Assembly (NCBI GenBank): GCA_043743335.1
Contig: JAYTWR010000028.1
Span: 1-64,000, forward strand
Length of the DNA: 64,000 nt
DNA from: UBA5216 sp043743335
Lineage (GTDB): Bacteria; Pseudomonadota; Gammaproteobacteria; Burkholderiales; SG8-41
Direction: 5' to 3'
Shown here: positions 25,901 through 35,325 of the stretch, one piece after another
How positions within the stretch are numbered: the stretch's first letter is position 1
Layout: every line of letters begins with the position of its first letter
Program-made: the position numbers and the translations under genes
Notes under the pieces: generated by a model
The model's database searches: none
What the model saw: only the letters and a program-made list of their open reading frames with translations
What the model was told of the DNA's origin: nothing

Positions 25901-28900
25901 GTTTCGCCGAACCCTTTGTGCGCCGCCCGGTGGCGACCACGCTGCTGACCATTGGCCTCGCGTTGGCGGGCGCGCTGGCGTACACGCTGTTGCCGGTGTC
26001 GCCGCTGCCACAGGTGGATTTTCCGACTATTTCAGTAACGGCCTCGCTGCCCGGTGCCAGCCCTGAAACCATGGCGGCAACGGTGGCGACGCCGCTGGAG
26101 CGCGCACTCGGCAAAATCGCCGGGGTCAGTGAAATCACCTCGAACAGCACGCTGGGCAATACGCGCGTGACGCTGCAATTTGAATTGAACCGCAACATCG
26201 ATGGTGCTGCGCGCGATGTGCAGGCGGCGATCAACGCATCGCGTTCAGATCTGCCGACCAGCCTGCCGCGTAATCCGGTCTATCGCAAGGTGAATCCTGC
26301 GGATGCGCCGTTTATGATCCTCGCGTTGACATCAGATACGTTTGATCGCGGGCAGATGTATGACGCGGCTTCCACGCTGATTGCGGAGAAGTTGTCGCAG
26401 GTCAAGGGCGTGGGGCAAGTCACGGTAGGCGGCGCGTCGTTGCCCGCAGTGCGAGTCGAGCTCAATCCGGCGGCGCTGCACAAATACGCCATCGGCTTTG
26501 AAGAGGTGCGTACGGCGATCAACTCGACCAATGCCAACCGGCCCAAGGGTGTGGTCGAAGAGGGCGACAAGCAGTGGCAGATTTACGCCAACGATCAGGC
26601 GCGCACGGCGGCGGAATATATACCGCTGATTGTGGCGTACCGCAGTGGCGCTGCGGTGCGTCTGGGTGAAATCGCGGAAGTTGTTGATTCTGTTCAGGAT
26701 TTGCGTAACGCCGGCATTTCCAAGGGTAAGCCAGCGGTTATCGTGCAGTTGTTCCGGCAGCCGGGCGCAAACATTATCGAAACTGCCGACCGCGTGCGTG
26801 ATGTGATGCCGCAGTTGGCGGCGGCGCTGCCGGGTGCCATCGACATGAGCGTGGCGATGGAGCGCACCACCACCATACGTGCCTCCCTATTCGAGATTCA
26901 GCGTTCGCTACTGATTTCGATGGGGCTGGTGATCGCGGTGGTGTTTATTTTCCTGCGCAACTGGCGCGCGACGCTGATACCCGGCATCGCGGTGCCGGTG
27001 TCGCTGATCGGCACCTTCAGCGCCATGTATTTATTGGGTTTTAGTCTGAACAACCTGTCGCTGATGGCGTTGACGGTGGCGACGGGCTTTGTGGTGGACG
27101 ACGCGATTGTGGTGCTGGAAAACGTTTCGCGTCACATCGAAAAAGGCATGGCGCCGTTCAAGGCGGCGCTGCTGGGCGTGCAGGAAGTGGCGTTCACGGT
27201 GATCTCGATCAGCCTGTCGTTGATCGCGGTGTTCATTCCCATTCTGATGATGGGCGGCATTATTGGGCGCTTGTTCCGTGAATTCGCGGTGACTTTGTCG
27301 GTGGCGATCCTGTTGTCGATGGTGATCTCGCTGACCGCCACGCCGATGATGTGCGCGCGTTTGTTGAAGCCGCACAACACCGCCGAAACGGGCCGCGTGT
27401 CGCGCTGGACCGGGGCTGCGTTCGCGGGCGTGGCGCGGCTTTACGAACGCTCACTAGCGTGGTCACTGCGTCACCCGCTGCTCGTGATGGCGGTGCTGGC
27501 AGCGACCATCGGCCTCAATGTTTATATGTATACCATTGTTCCCAAAGGGTTTTTCCCGCAGCAGGATACGGGGCGCATTGGTGGCGGCATCGTGGCGGAT
27601 CAGGCAAGCTCCTTCCAATCCATGCGACTAAAGCTCGCGCAGTTTGTGGAGATTGTGGAAAAGGATCCGGCGGTCGAAAGCGTCACCGGCTTTACCGGTG
27701 GCGGGCAACGTAACGGCGGATTTATGTTTGTGTCGCTCAAGCCGCTGAAAGAGCGCGGCGTTTCGGCCGATCAAGTGGTGGCGCGGCTGCGGCCCAAACT
27801 GGCGGCGGTGGCGGGCGCAAATTTATATCTGGGCCCAATGCAGGACATTCGCATCGGCGGGCGGCAGGCGAATGCCGCGTACCAATTTACGCTGCGCTCC
27901 GATAATCTCGAAGACCTGCGACGCTGGACGCCGATTTTGCAGCGCGAGCTGCAGGATTTGCCGCAAATAGCCGACGTCAATTCCGATCAGCAAGTGCGTG
28001 GCTTGCAGACCACGCTAACGATAGACCGCGAAACCGCCTCGCGCTTGGGCATCACGGCACGCGCAATCGACAACGCGCTCAACCTCGCCTACGGGCAGGC
28101 GCAGGTGTCGACGATCTATTCGACCGTCAATCAATACAAGGTGGTGCTTGAGGTCGCGCCGCAATATTGGCAAAGCCCAGAGGCGCTCGACAAACTGTAT
28201 CTGCTGTCGCCTACGCGCGGGCAGGTACCGCTGTCGGCGGTGGCGCGCTACGAGTTGACCAACACGGCGCTGGCGGTGAACCATCAGGGGCAGTTCGCCG
28301 CGTCGACGATTTCGTTTAATCTGCCCATAGGCGGGTCGTTGTCCGATGCGGTGGATGCGGTCAACGCATCTATGGCGCGCATTGGCGTGCCGAGCACCAT
28401 TTACGGCAGCTTTCAGGGTACGGCGCGCACCTTTCAGGCCTCGCTCGACAGCCAGCCGTGGTTGATACTGGCCGCGCTGATTACGGTATACATTGTGCTG
28501 GGTATTTTGTATGAGAGTACTATTCACCCGATAACCATTTTGTCGACGCTACCGTCGGCGGGCGTGGGTGCGCTGGTGGCGTTGTGGCTATTCAACACCG
28601 AGTTCAACATCATCGCCATGATCGGCGTGATCTTGCTGATTGGCATAGTGAAAAAGAACGCGATCATGATGATCGATTTCGCCATCGCTGCCGAGCGCGA
28701 TCAAAACATCGGCCCGCGCGAAGCGATTTTTCAGGCGTGCCTGCTGCGTTTCAGGCCGATCATGATGACCACCACGGCGGCGCTGCTGGGCGCGGTACCG
28801 CTGGCCATCGGTGCGGGCGATGGTGCCGAGATGCGTCAGCCTTTGGGTATCGCCGTAGTCGGCGGGCTGGTGATGAGCCAGTTGCTAACGCTGTACACCA

Positions 28901-28995
28901 CGCCGGTGGTGTACCTTTATCTGGATCGTTTTCGTTTGTGGTGCGCCACAGGGCGGCACAAGCCTGCGAGCTTGGCAGTGGCGAAAGAATCATGA
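25897..28995 (+). CDS. mdtC: RND multidrug efflux permease, MdtC-like
   Basis: A 1,032-residue RND permease paralogous to its upstream neighbour. It begins FAEPFVRRPVATTLLTIGLA, has the LPQVDFPTISVTASLPGASP segment, and TM4 GFVVDDAIVVLENVSRHIEKG with paired Asp residues. It is the probable second subunit of an MdtBC-type pump. It overlaps the preceding gene by 4 bp, and its stop codon overlaps the start of the outer-membrane factor gene, so the set is translationally coupled. The C-terminus after the last helix is short (RLWCATGRHKPASLAVAKES). Confidence 0.95.
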   Translation: MSFAEPFVRRPVATTLLTIGLALAGALAYTLLPVSPLPQVDFPTISVTASLPGASPETMAATVATPLERALGKIAGVSEITSNSTLGNTRVTLQFELNRNIDGAARDVQAAINASRSDLPTSLPRNPVYRKVNPADAPFMILALTSDTFDRGQMYDAASTLIAEKLSQVKGVGQVTVGGASLPAVRVELNPAALHKYAIGFEEVRTAINSTNANRPKGVVEEGDKQWQIYANDQARTAAEYIPLIVAYRSGAAVRLGEIAEVVDSVQDLRNAGISKGKPAVIVQLFRQPGANIIETADRVRDVMPQLAAALPGAIDMSVAMERTTTIRASLFEIQRSLLISMGLVIAVVFIFLRNWRATLIPGIAVPVSLIGTFSAMYLLGFSLNNLSLMALTVATGFVVDDAIVVLENVSRHIEKGMAPFKAALLGVQEVAFTVISISLSLIAVFIPILMMGGIIGRLFREFAVTLSVAILLSMVISLTATPMMCARLLKPHNTAETGRVSRWTGAAFAGVARLYERSLAWSLRHPLLVMAVLAATIGLNVYMYTIVPKGFFPQQDTGRIGGGIVADQASSFQSMRLKLAQFVEIVEKDPAVESVTGFTGGGQRNGGFMFVSLKPLKERGVSADQVVARLRPKLAAVAGANLYLGPMQDIRIGGRQANAAYQFTLRSDNLEDLRRWTPILQRELQDLPQIADVNSDQQVRGLQTTLTIDRETASRLGITARAIDNALNLAYGQAQVSTIYSTVNQYKVVLEVAPQYWQSPEALDKLYLLSPTRGQVPLSAVARYELTNTALAVNHQGQFAASTISFNLPIGGSLSDAVDAVNASMARIGVPSTIYGSFQGTARTFQASLDSQPWLILAALITVYIVLGILYESTIHPITILSTLPSAGVGALVALWLFNTEFNIIAMIGVILLIGIVKKNAIMMIDFAIAAERDQNIGPREAIFQACLLRFRPIMMTTTAALLGAVPLAIGAGDGAEMRQPLGIAVVGGLVMSQLLTLYTTPVVYLYLDRFRLWCATGRHKPASLAVAKES

Positions 28996-30464
28996 TGAAA
29001 ATCAACATCCCGTGCAAGAATACGACGCGTTCACGGAGACATTGCGGACCTCGTCTTCCCTCGGTGTTCTCTATGGCAAGGTTTTTTGGCGTCGCCGTTT
29101 TGTTGTCACTGGTCTCATGCAGCCAAGCGCCCAAATACGAGCGCCCGCAAGTGAGCACCCCACCATCGTACAAAGAATCCAAAGACTGGAAAATCGCCGA
29201 GCCGCGTGATGGCGTGGCGCGCGGCGCGTGGTGGGAAATCTTTGGCGATCCGCAGTTGAATGTGCTCGCCGCGAAGGTGGCGCAATCCAACCAGAGCCTG
29301 CGCGTGGCGGAGGCCAATTACCGGCGGGCGCAGGCGTTGACCGCGCAGTCGCGCGCCGCGTTGTTCCCGACATTGGGGTCCACCTTGAGCGCAACGCGTG
29401 GTGACGCCCGGGGCGGTGGTGCTGCGACCACCTATAACGTCGGGGCCAGCGCGGGCTGGGATGCCGACTTCTGGGGCCGCGTGCGTTTGACGGTGGCTTC
29501 CAACGAAGCGGCCGCGCAGGCCAGCGCGGCGGATGTGGCATCCGTGCGTCTGTTGGTGCAATCCGAAATCGCCACCACTTATTTGCAATTGCGCGTGCTC
29601 GACACGCAAAAAAAGCTGTTTGATGAATCCGACGCAGCCTTTGCCAAATCGCTCGAGCTCACGCGAAACCGCTACAAGGCGGGCCTTGCCGGGCGTGTGG
29701 ACGTGGCGCAGGCCGAAGCGCAACTAAAAGGCACGCAGGCGCAATCTATCGACACCGGCGTGCAGCGCGCGCAACTGGAACACGCTATCGCGGTGCTGCT
29801 GGGCGTTGCGCCCGCCGAATTTTCATTGCCGCCCGCGCCGGTCAAAGCCGTTGTGCCCGCGATACCGGTGGGCCTGCCGTCGGAACTCTTGGAGCGACGT
29901 CCCGACATCGCCAGCGCAGAGCGTCGTGTGGCTGCCGCCAACGCGCAAATCGGCGTGGCGAAAACGGCGTTTTATCCATCGCTAACCCTCGGTGCCAGCG
30001 CGGGCCTTCAGAGCGCCAGCTTCGCTAACTGGCTCACGGCACCCAGCCGCGTTTGGTCACTCGGGCCGCAACTCGCACAATCCCTGTTCGACGGCGGCCA
30101 GCGCCGCGCGCTCACCGATCAGGCGATAGCGTCCTACGACGCCAGTGTCGCCAGCTACCGGCAAACCGTGCTCAATGCCTTTCAGGATGTCGAGGACAAC
30201 GTCGCTACGCTACGCATACTTGAACAAGAGGCGCTGGTGCAAGCGGATGCCGTCAAGGCTGCACGTCAGTCCGTCGAGCTGACGCTCAATCAATACAAGG
30301 CCGGCATCGTGAGTTACCTCAACGTTGTTACCGTGCAAACCACGCTGTTGACCAATGAACGTACGGCGCTGTCCATCTTGGGGCGCCGTTTGACGGCGGC
30401 GGCGCAACTGGTGCGTGAGCTGGGCGGCGGGTGGACGGTGGAAAGTAAGGTGGTGCAGAAGTAG
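28992..30464 (+). CDS. outer-membrane efflux lipoprotein, NodT/OprM family
   Basis: A 490-residue TolC-fold channel protein that completes the efflux operon. A lipobox (LLSLVSC) follows a hydrophobic stretch, so the protein is probably anchored through the Cys near residue 44. The motifs PRDGVARGAWWEIFGDPQL, ELLERRPDIASAERRVAAAN and ELGGGW are typical of the NodT branch. The ATG at 28992 overlaps the mdtC-like stop. A second in-frame ATG at 29073, just before the hydrophobic signal (MARFFGVAVLLSLVSC), would give a more normal signal peptide and may be the true start. The gene ends 2 bp from the convergent reductase gene. It could also serve the type I exporter, which lacks its own channel gene here. 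Confidence 0.92.
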   Translation: MMKINIPCKNTTRSRRHCGPRLPSVFSMARFFGVAVLLSLVSCSQAPKYERPQVSTPPSYKESKDWKIAEPRDGVARGAWWEIFGDPQLNVLAAKVAQSNQSLRVAEANYRRAQALTAQSRAALFPTLGSTLSATRGDARGGGAATTYNVGASAGWDADFWGRVRLTVASNEAAAQASAADVASVRLLVQSEIATTYLQLRVLDTQKKLFDESDAAFAKSLELTRNRYKAGLAGRVDVAQAEAQLKGTQAQSIDTGVQRAQLEHAIAVLLGVAPAEFSLPPAPVKAVVPAIPVGLPSELLERRPDIASAERRVAAANAQIGVAKTAFYPSLTLGASAGLQSASFANWLTAPSRVWSLGPQLAQSLFDGGQRRALTDQAIASYDASVASYRQTVLNAFQDVEDNVATLRILEQEALVQADAVKAARQSVELTLNQYKAGIVSYLNVVTVQTTLLTNERTALSILGRRLTAAAQLVRELGGGWTVESKVVQK

Positions 30465-30466
30465 TG

Positions 30467-31492
30467 CTACTGCCCCACCATCCCCTTCAGCAACTCAAAG
30501 TTCGACCGGTCCATAGCGATCTCCCCAGTGTTAATCCGCCGGTCAATCTCGGCAACCGCGGCGTTCGCGGTCACATGAATGCCGAGTTCCGCACCTTTGC
30601 GCGCGACCAACCCGCTGATAAACGCCATTTCGCTGATGCGGCCTTTCATGTGATCGTGTATCGGTGCGGTGCGGCCACGGCTGACGTGGCCCAGTAGCGT
30701 TTTCATGGCCGTCACGATGTTTTCGTCACGCGTGCCGGCGAATTCGTCCGCGCGCAGGCCGAAGATGGGTTCCATGCGATAGCCAAGCGCCTCGCCCACA
30801 GCCGCCGACTCCTTGCCGAGCTGCACCGAGAGTTCAAACATGCCCGGCAAATGCGCGGCCTCGGTATTGCCCAAGCCGAGCAGGCCGAATGGGCCCATGG
30901 TCATGCTGTTGGCGATGAGCTTGGTCCACTTGGCGCTGTAAATGGTGTTGGTCACTTCGCAGCGGCCCACATGATTCAATAGGGATTGAATCTCTTTTAC
31001 ACGCTCGGTATAAAAACCGTCGAGTTCACCCACGGAAAGCCAAGTTGTGGTGTTGGTGGTGTTGCGCTTGACGAAGCCGGGGTTGAATATTTCCGCTGAC
31101 AGCTCGACCACGCAGCCCACCACGCGCTCTTTGCCGAGGATGGAGGCTAGTGAGTCGTCGTTCATGCCGTTTTGGATGGCGACGAACACGCCGTTTGGGT
31201 TGAGATACGGTTTGATGAATTCCGCCAGCCAACGGTGATCATTGCTTTTGACCGCCATGAACACGATGTCGAAGGTAAGTTTGGCCGATGACAAGTCGCA
31301 TAAGTGCAGCGCGCGGATGGGCGTTTTTTTGACTTTGTCGGGCATGGTGACTTCGATGCCGTCGGCTTTGAGTTTTTCCACCTGGGCAGGCCATTGGTCG
31401 ATGACGGTGATGTCGTAGCCTGCCAAGGTGAGATCAGCACTGACGCTGCTGCCGATGGCGCCCGCGCCGAGCACGGCGATTTTTTTGTTCAT
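30467..31492 (-). CDS. ketopantoate reductase family oxidoreductase (PanE/ApbA-like)
   Basis: A 341-residue NADPH-binding protein beginning KIAVLGAGAIGSS, with the glycine-rich Rossmann motif at residues 9-14. A substrate-binding C-terminal helical domain holds the family's Lys/Asn pattern (SAKWTKLIANSMTMGPFGLLGLG). PanE reduces 2-dehydropantoate to pantoate in coenzyme A synthesis. Many longer homologues in catabolic regions act on other 2-ketoacids, and the company of Bug genes favours that alternative. The start at 31492 is preceded by AAAGGA; the longer frame upstream to 31627 looks non-coding. It is convergent with the efflux operon. Confidence 0.85.
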   Translation of the reverse strand: MNKKIAVLGAGAIGSSVSADLTLAGYDITVIDQWPAQVEKLKADGIEVTMPDKVKKTPIRALHLCDLSSAKLTFDIVFMAVKSNDHRWLAEFIKPYLNPNGVFVAIQNGMNDDSLASILGKERVVGCVVELSAEIFNPGFVKRNTTNTTTWLSVGELDGFYTERVKEIQSLLNHVGRCEVTNTIYSAKWTKLIANSMTMGPFGLLGLGNTEAAHLPGMFELSVQLGKESAAVGEALGYRMEPIFGLRADEFAGTRDENIVTAMKTLLGHVSRGRTAPIHDHMKGRISEMAFISGLVARKGAELGIHVTANAAVAEIDRRINTGEIAMDRSNFELLKGMVGQ

Positions 31493-31689
31493 GTTGCTGC
31501 GTCCTTTGTTGATAACCGGCGTGATTGTGCCAGCTTCCACGGTGCGAAGCGCGCGCACTTGACGCGGCGGCGTGGGTGGTGGAACCTTCAACAAAGCCTC
31601 GGGGAGGATTCCTTCATAACGTGGCATTTCACCAAGCGTCTGCGTGAAACAACGAGCGTCGCAGCCAGGCGCAGAGCGTAATCAGTTTA

Positions 31690-31715
31690 TAAGTAGCTGA
31701 TTTTAAAAGAAATTA
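31690..31715 (+). repeat. dispersed AT-rich motif, copy g
   Basis: TAAGTAGCTGATTTTAAAAG followed by AAATTA, ending about 30 bp before the start of a Bug gene and lying between divergent genes. Confidence 0.65.
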
Positions 31716-31745
31716 TTTAATAATATTTCCTTGAGGAATCTCGTT

Positions 31746-32708
31746 ATGCGAGCTCGCGGCGTAGCATGTGTTTTTTGGGCTGTCGCACTAAACACCTCGG
31801 CCTTGGCGGCAGACGTTTGGCCCAGCAAAACCATACGCGTGCTCGCCGCCGGTGCGGCGGGCGGGCCTATCGATATCATGTCGCGGGTGGTGATGCAGAA
31901 ATTGTCGGATCAATTAGGGCAATCGATTGTGATCGACAATCGCGGCGGCGCGGGCGGCACGCTTGCCACGCGTGTGGCAGTCACGGCCAACAATGACGGG
32001 CACACGTTGCTGTGTAACAGCAGCCAGTACGTGGCGTCGTACAGTCTCTACAAAGACCCCGGTTACAACGCGTACAAAGACTTCATGCCCATTATCAATG
32101 CGGGCACCAGTCCCAATATTATTTTTGCCAATCCGGGCACGCCGGCTAAAGACCTGAAAGAGCTGATCGCACTGGGCAAAGCCAAAAAGCTGCAATTCGG
32201 TTCCGCCGGTGCGGGCAGCACGCCGCATCTTACCGGCGAGCGTTTGTTGAAAATCATGTCGAAGCTCGATATTGAGCATGTGCCGTACAGCAGTGCTATG
32301 CCGGCGGTGCTGGCCACCATTGCTGCCCAAGTGCCCATTGGCATTACAGCCATGCCACCCACGGTGCAGTTGATCAAGTCGGGTCGCATCCGGGGCATTG
32401 CGATTACCAGCCAGCAGCGCATGCCGTCGCTGCCGGAGGTGGGCACCGTGGCGGAGCAGGGATTTCCGGGGTATGAGGATTACACGTGGATCGGATTTTT
32501 TGCGCCAGCAGGCGTGCCGAAGCCGATTGTGGATCGGCTCAACAAGGGCATCGCTGGCATCGTTGCCATGCCGGACGTGAAGGAACGGCTGTCGGCGGCG
32601 GGTTTTGATCCGGTGAACAACACGCCCGAGCAATTCAGCAAATACGTCAGCGAAGAAATCGTCAAGTGGGCGAAGGTGATCAAAGAGTCGGGTGCCAAAG
32701 CGGATTAG
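31746..32708 (+). CDS. Bug/TctC-family periplasmic binding protein
   Basis: A 320-residue secreted solute-binding protein of the tripartite tricarboxylate receptor (Bug) family. A signal peptide (MRARGVACVFWAVALNTSALA) is followed by WPSKTIRVLAAGAAGGPIDIMSR, the GTLATRVA block, YNAYKDFMPI, and the C-terminal TPEQFSKYVSEEIVKWAKVIKE. Most such proteins are orphan receptors for small carboxylates without a linked TctAB permease, as here. The ATG at 31746 has GAGGA eight bases upstream and is preferred to the TTG at 31731. It begins a five-gene run on this strand up to 37611. Confidence 0.92.
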   Translation: MRARGVACVFWAVALNTSALAADVWPSKTIRVLAAGAAGGPIDIMSRVVMQKLSDQLGQSIVIDNRGGAGGTLATRVAVTANNDGHTLLCNSSQYVASYSLYKDPGYNAYKDFMPIINAGTSPNIIFANPGTPAKDLKELIALGKAKKLQFGSAGAGSTPHLTGERLLKIMSKLDIEHVPYSSAMPAVLATIAAQVPIGITAMPPTVQLIKSGRIRGIAITSQQRMPSLPEVGTVAEQGFPGYEDYTWIGFFAPAGVPKPIVDRLNKGIAGIVAMPDVKERLSAAGFDPVNNTPEQFSKYVSEEIVKWAKVIKESGAKAD

Positions 32709-32813
32709 CGATGGTTGAATTCACGGGCGGTGCGATCGGTTGGCAGGTTTTTGCAGTGCAAACGTTCCAACCGGCGGCGCGGCTGTGATTTGGCACACGA
32801 ACAATTAATAATT

Positions 32814-32833
32814 GTTATAAATCAAATACTTAA
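32814..32833 (-). repeat. dispersed AT-rich motif, copy h
   Basis: The minus strand reads TAAGTATTTGATTTATA, placed about 35 bp before the serine hydrolase start and in the opposite orientation to that gene. Confidence 0.65.
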
Positions 32834-32865
32834 AGTACAATTTCTAAGGCAAAGCAGAGCCATTT

Positions 32866-34029
32866 ATGACCACTTCCTCAATGTTGAGTAACGGCACCTG
32901 CGCTCCGCATTTTGCACAAGTGCGTGATGAATTCGAGCGCAATTTTATCCAACGCGGCGAAGTCGGCGCGGCCGTCAGCGTGTATCAGGACGGCCAGAAA
33001 GTCGTTGATCTGTGGGGCGGCTACAAAGATTTAGCGCGCACGCAGCCGTGGGGAAAAGACACGATTGTGATCATGAACTCGGTGGCGAAAAGCATGTGTG
33101 CGCTATGCACGCACATCCTAATCGATCGCGGGCTGCTTGATTTTGATGCGCCAGTGGCGCGTTACTGGCCGGAATTTGCGCAAGCGGGCAAGCAGGGTGT
33201 GCTGGTACGTCACGTGTTGTCGCACACGTGCGGCGTGATTTTTTGCGATCACGCACCGCCAGGCTCGTGGTTTGACTGGAATACACACATTCGCGCCCTT
33301 GAACAGCAGGAGCCCGCATGGACGCCAGGGGAAAAAGGCGCTTACAACTCTATTAACATTGGTTTCATTCTCGGTGAAATCGTGCGTCGTGTCACCGGCA
33401 AGACCGTGGGCAAATTTCTGCGCGAAGAAGTCACCGGCAAGCTGGGCGCCGATTACAACATTGGCCTCAAGCCCGATGAAATTGCGCGCGTGTCGGACAT
33501 GCATCCGAACCCGAAAAATGGGTTCTTTAAAATTGCCGGTGACGACAATACCCCGCTGGGCCGTGCATTCCGTTCCGCACCCACGATGGGATATTTTCAA
33601 AACTGCCGTGAAATCCGTGAACTAGAGGTCGCTTCATTTGGCGGTCACGGCAGCGCACGCGCGATGGCGCGCATCTATGCCATGCTCGCAGGCGACGGCG
33701 AAATCGACGGCGTGCGCTTGCTCAGCAAGGCCGGCGTTGAGCGCGCCGCGCAATGGGTGTGGGAGGGCGACTGCATCATGACCCAGCGTCGTATACGCAT
33801 GGGTTATGGTTTCATGCACAACGAACCCGATACCGTGCCCATGGGCGCCAGTCCGCAAGCCTTTGGTCACACCGGTACCGGCGGTGCGTTTGCGTGGTGC
33901 GACCGCAGCCGCAATTTGTCGTTCGCGTATTGCACCAACTTTCAGCGCGAAGGGCCGGGCATAGGGCCGCGCGGTGCGGCTCTCGCAGTGGCGGCGGGTG
34001 GCGGACGGCGACCGACGTGGTTGGTCTAA
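32866..34029 (+). CDS. serine hydrolase, class C beta-lactamase/EstB family
   Basis: A 387-residue penicillin-binding-protein-fold hydrolase. The three family motifs are visible: SVAK with nucleophile Ser72 and Lys75, YNS at Tyr160, and HTG (GHTGTGG) at His335. No signal peptide is evident, which argues for a cytoplasmic esterase, lactonase or amidase rather than a beta-lactamase. It lies between a Bug receptor gene and a secreted alpha/beta hydrolase gene, so a role in opening an ester or lactone of the imported compound is plausible but not shown. The spacing to the next gene is 52 bp. Confidence 0.87.
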   Translation: MTTSSMLSNGTCAPHFAQVRDEFERNFIQRGEVGAAVSVYQDGQKVVDLWGGYKDLARTQPWGKDTIVIMNSVAKSMCALCTHILIDRGLLDFDAPVARYWPEFAQAGKQGVLVRHVLSHTCGVIFCDHAPPGSWFDWNTHIRALEQQEPAWTPGEKGAYNSINIGFILGEIVRRVTGKTVGKFLREEVTGKLGADYNIGLKPDEIARVSDMHPNPKNGFFKIAGDDNTPLGRAFRSAPTMGYFQNCREIRELEVASFGGHGSARAMARIYAMLAGDGEIDGVRLLSKAGVERAAQWVWEGDCIMTQRRIRMGYGFMHNEPDTVPMGASPQAFGHTGTGGAFAWCDRSRNLSFAYCTNFQREGPGIGPRGAALAVAAGGGRRPTWLV

Positions 34030-34081
34030 CGTGGGCACCTCTAAATTGAACATCATTAACGTAACCCGCGCGGAGTTTTCC

Positions 34082-35260
34082 ATGAACCTGTTGTCAAAAT
34101 ATGTGGAATTTCAATTTGCGACAATGTGCATTGCTGCGGCAACTGTGTTTCCGTTGCATGCCGCGCAGGCACAGACGCCGCCCGTGCAAACCTGCCAGCT
34201 CGGTGATCTCAAACTGGAAAGCGGCGAGGTCATCAAGGATTTCCGTATGACCTACATCACGTTCGGCAAGCTCAACGCCGACAAAAGTAACGCCATCCTG
34301 TCGATTCACGGATTGCAGGGCAATCGCCAGTCACAGTCGGCTTGGGTGCGGCCGGGCGGCGCGTTTGATACCAACAAATATTTTGTGATTCAGCCGGATA
34401 CGCTGGGCGCGGCATCCACCGATCCCGATGCAACGACCTCACCGACACGCTCCGGCCTTAACATGGCGTTTCCGCGCTTCAATATTCGTGACATGGTGAA
34501 AGCCGAGCATCGCATGCTGACCGAGTGCCTCGGCATCAAGCGGTTGGTAGCGGTGGCGGGTAGTTCGATGGGCGGTATTGAAACCATGCAGTGGGCCGTG
34601 AGCTTTCCAGATTTCATGGCGGCGGCGATTCCTCAAACGCCCATGGCGCGCGCCAACCGGCAGGGCAATTTTATTTGGGAATCCATACGTCAGGCGGTGA
34701 TGCTTGATCCCAAATGGCGCGACGGCAACTACCCGAATGACGATCCGCCGCGCGCGGGTATCGGCGTGGGGCTGCAAATTCAGACCGTGGTGGGTTGGTC
34801 AGCCGCTGGCTTTGAAGAAGCCTTTGCCACTCGAGAGCAAGTGCATGCGTTTCACGCCGACGGCGTGAAGTCAGTCAGCAACGGTGTGCAGGCGCGCGAC
34901 TGGATTTACCGCAGTTGGGCGATACAAAGCCACGACATCGCACAGACGCCCGGATTCAAGGGCGACTTCGCGGCGGCGGCACGCTCGATCAAGGCGCGCG
35001 TGCTGATGTTCCCGAACTGCCAGGATCAGTTGCATCCGCCGCGTGAAGGCGGCGTGCTCGAAGCCATGCAACACATTCCGGTGGCGAAGCTGGTGGACTA
35101 CGACGACGTCGGTGGCCATCGCGCTTCCACCGGCGCACGCGCGCTGGCGATGTTTGCCGGCGAAGTGCGTGATTTGTTAAAACGCATCGAAGAGGGTCGG
35201 CCCGGCATCAACGGGCCGCGCATTCCGAAAAACTTTACGCGTGCGGATTATTGTCCCTAG
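34082..35260 (+). CDS. secreted alpha/beta hydrolase of the homoserine O-acetyltransferase (MetX) family
   Basis: A 392-residue protein with an apparent signal peptide (residues 1-31, ending HAAQAQ). It has an alpha/beta hydrolase core like MetX: TYITFGKLNADKSNAIL, nucleophile Ser162 in GSSMGG, Asp in MFPNCQDQLHPP and His in DVGGHRAS. True homoserine acetyltransferases are cytoplasmic, so the exported form points to a periplasmic hydrolase of unknown substrate. The ATG at 34082 is chosen over the longer frame from 33974, which overlaps the serine hydrolase gene. The neighbours suggest it prepares a substrate for uptake or oxidation. Confidence 0.85.
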   Translation: MNLLSKYVEFQFATMCIAAATVFPLHAAQAQTPPVQTCQLGDLKLESGEVIKDFRMTYITFGKLNADKSNAILSIHGLQGNRQSQSAWVRPGGAFDTNKYFVIQPDTLGAASTDPDATTSPTRSGLNMAFPRFNIRDMVKAEHRMLTECLGIKRLVAVAGSSMGGIETMQWAVSFPDFMAAAIPQTPMARANRQGNFIWESIRQAVMLDPKWRDGNYPNDDPPRAGIGVGLQIQTVVGWSAAGFEEAFATREQVHAFHADGVKSVSNGVQARDWIYRSWAIQSHDIAQTPGFKGDFAAAARSIKARVLMFPNCQDQLHPPREGGVLEAMQHIPVAKLVDYDDVGGHRASTGARALAMFAGEVRDLLKRIEEGRPGINGPRIPKNFTRADYCP

Positions 35261-35325
35261 CGAGTTTGTCGTTTAAGCCGCTGCCGACGCTGCTCGTTCT
35301 GCCCCGTAATTAAGGAGTTCAAGTA

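Noticed and set aside
28584..28991. Upstream extension of the outer-membrane factor gene into the mdtC-like gene
   Set aside because: The extra 136 residues are an out-of-frame reading of the permease gene; the lipoprotein signal begins after 28992.
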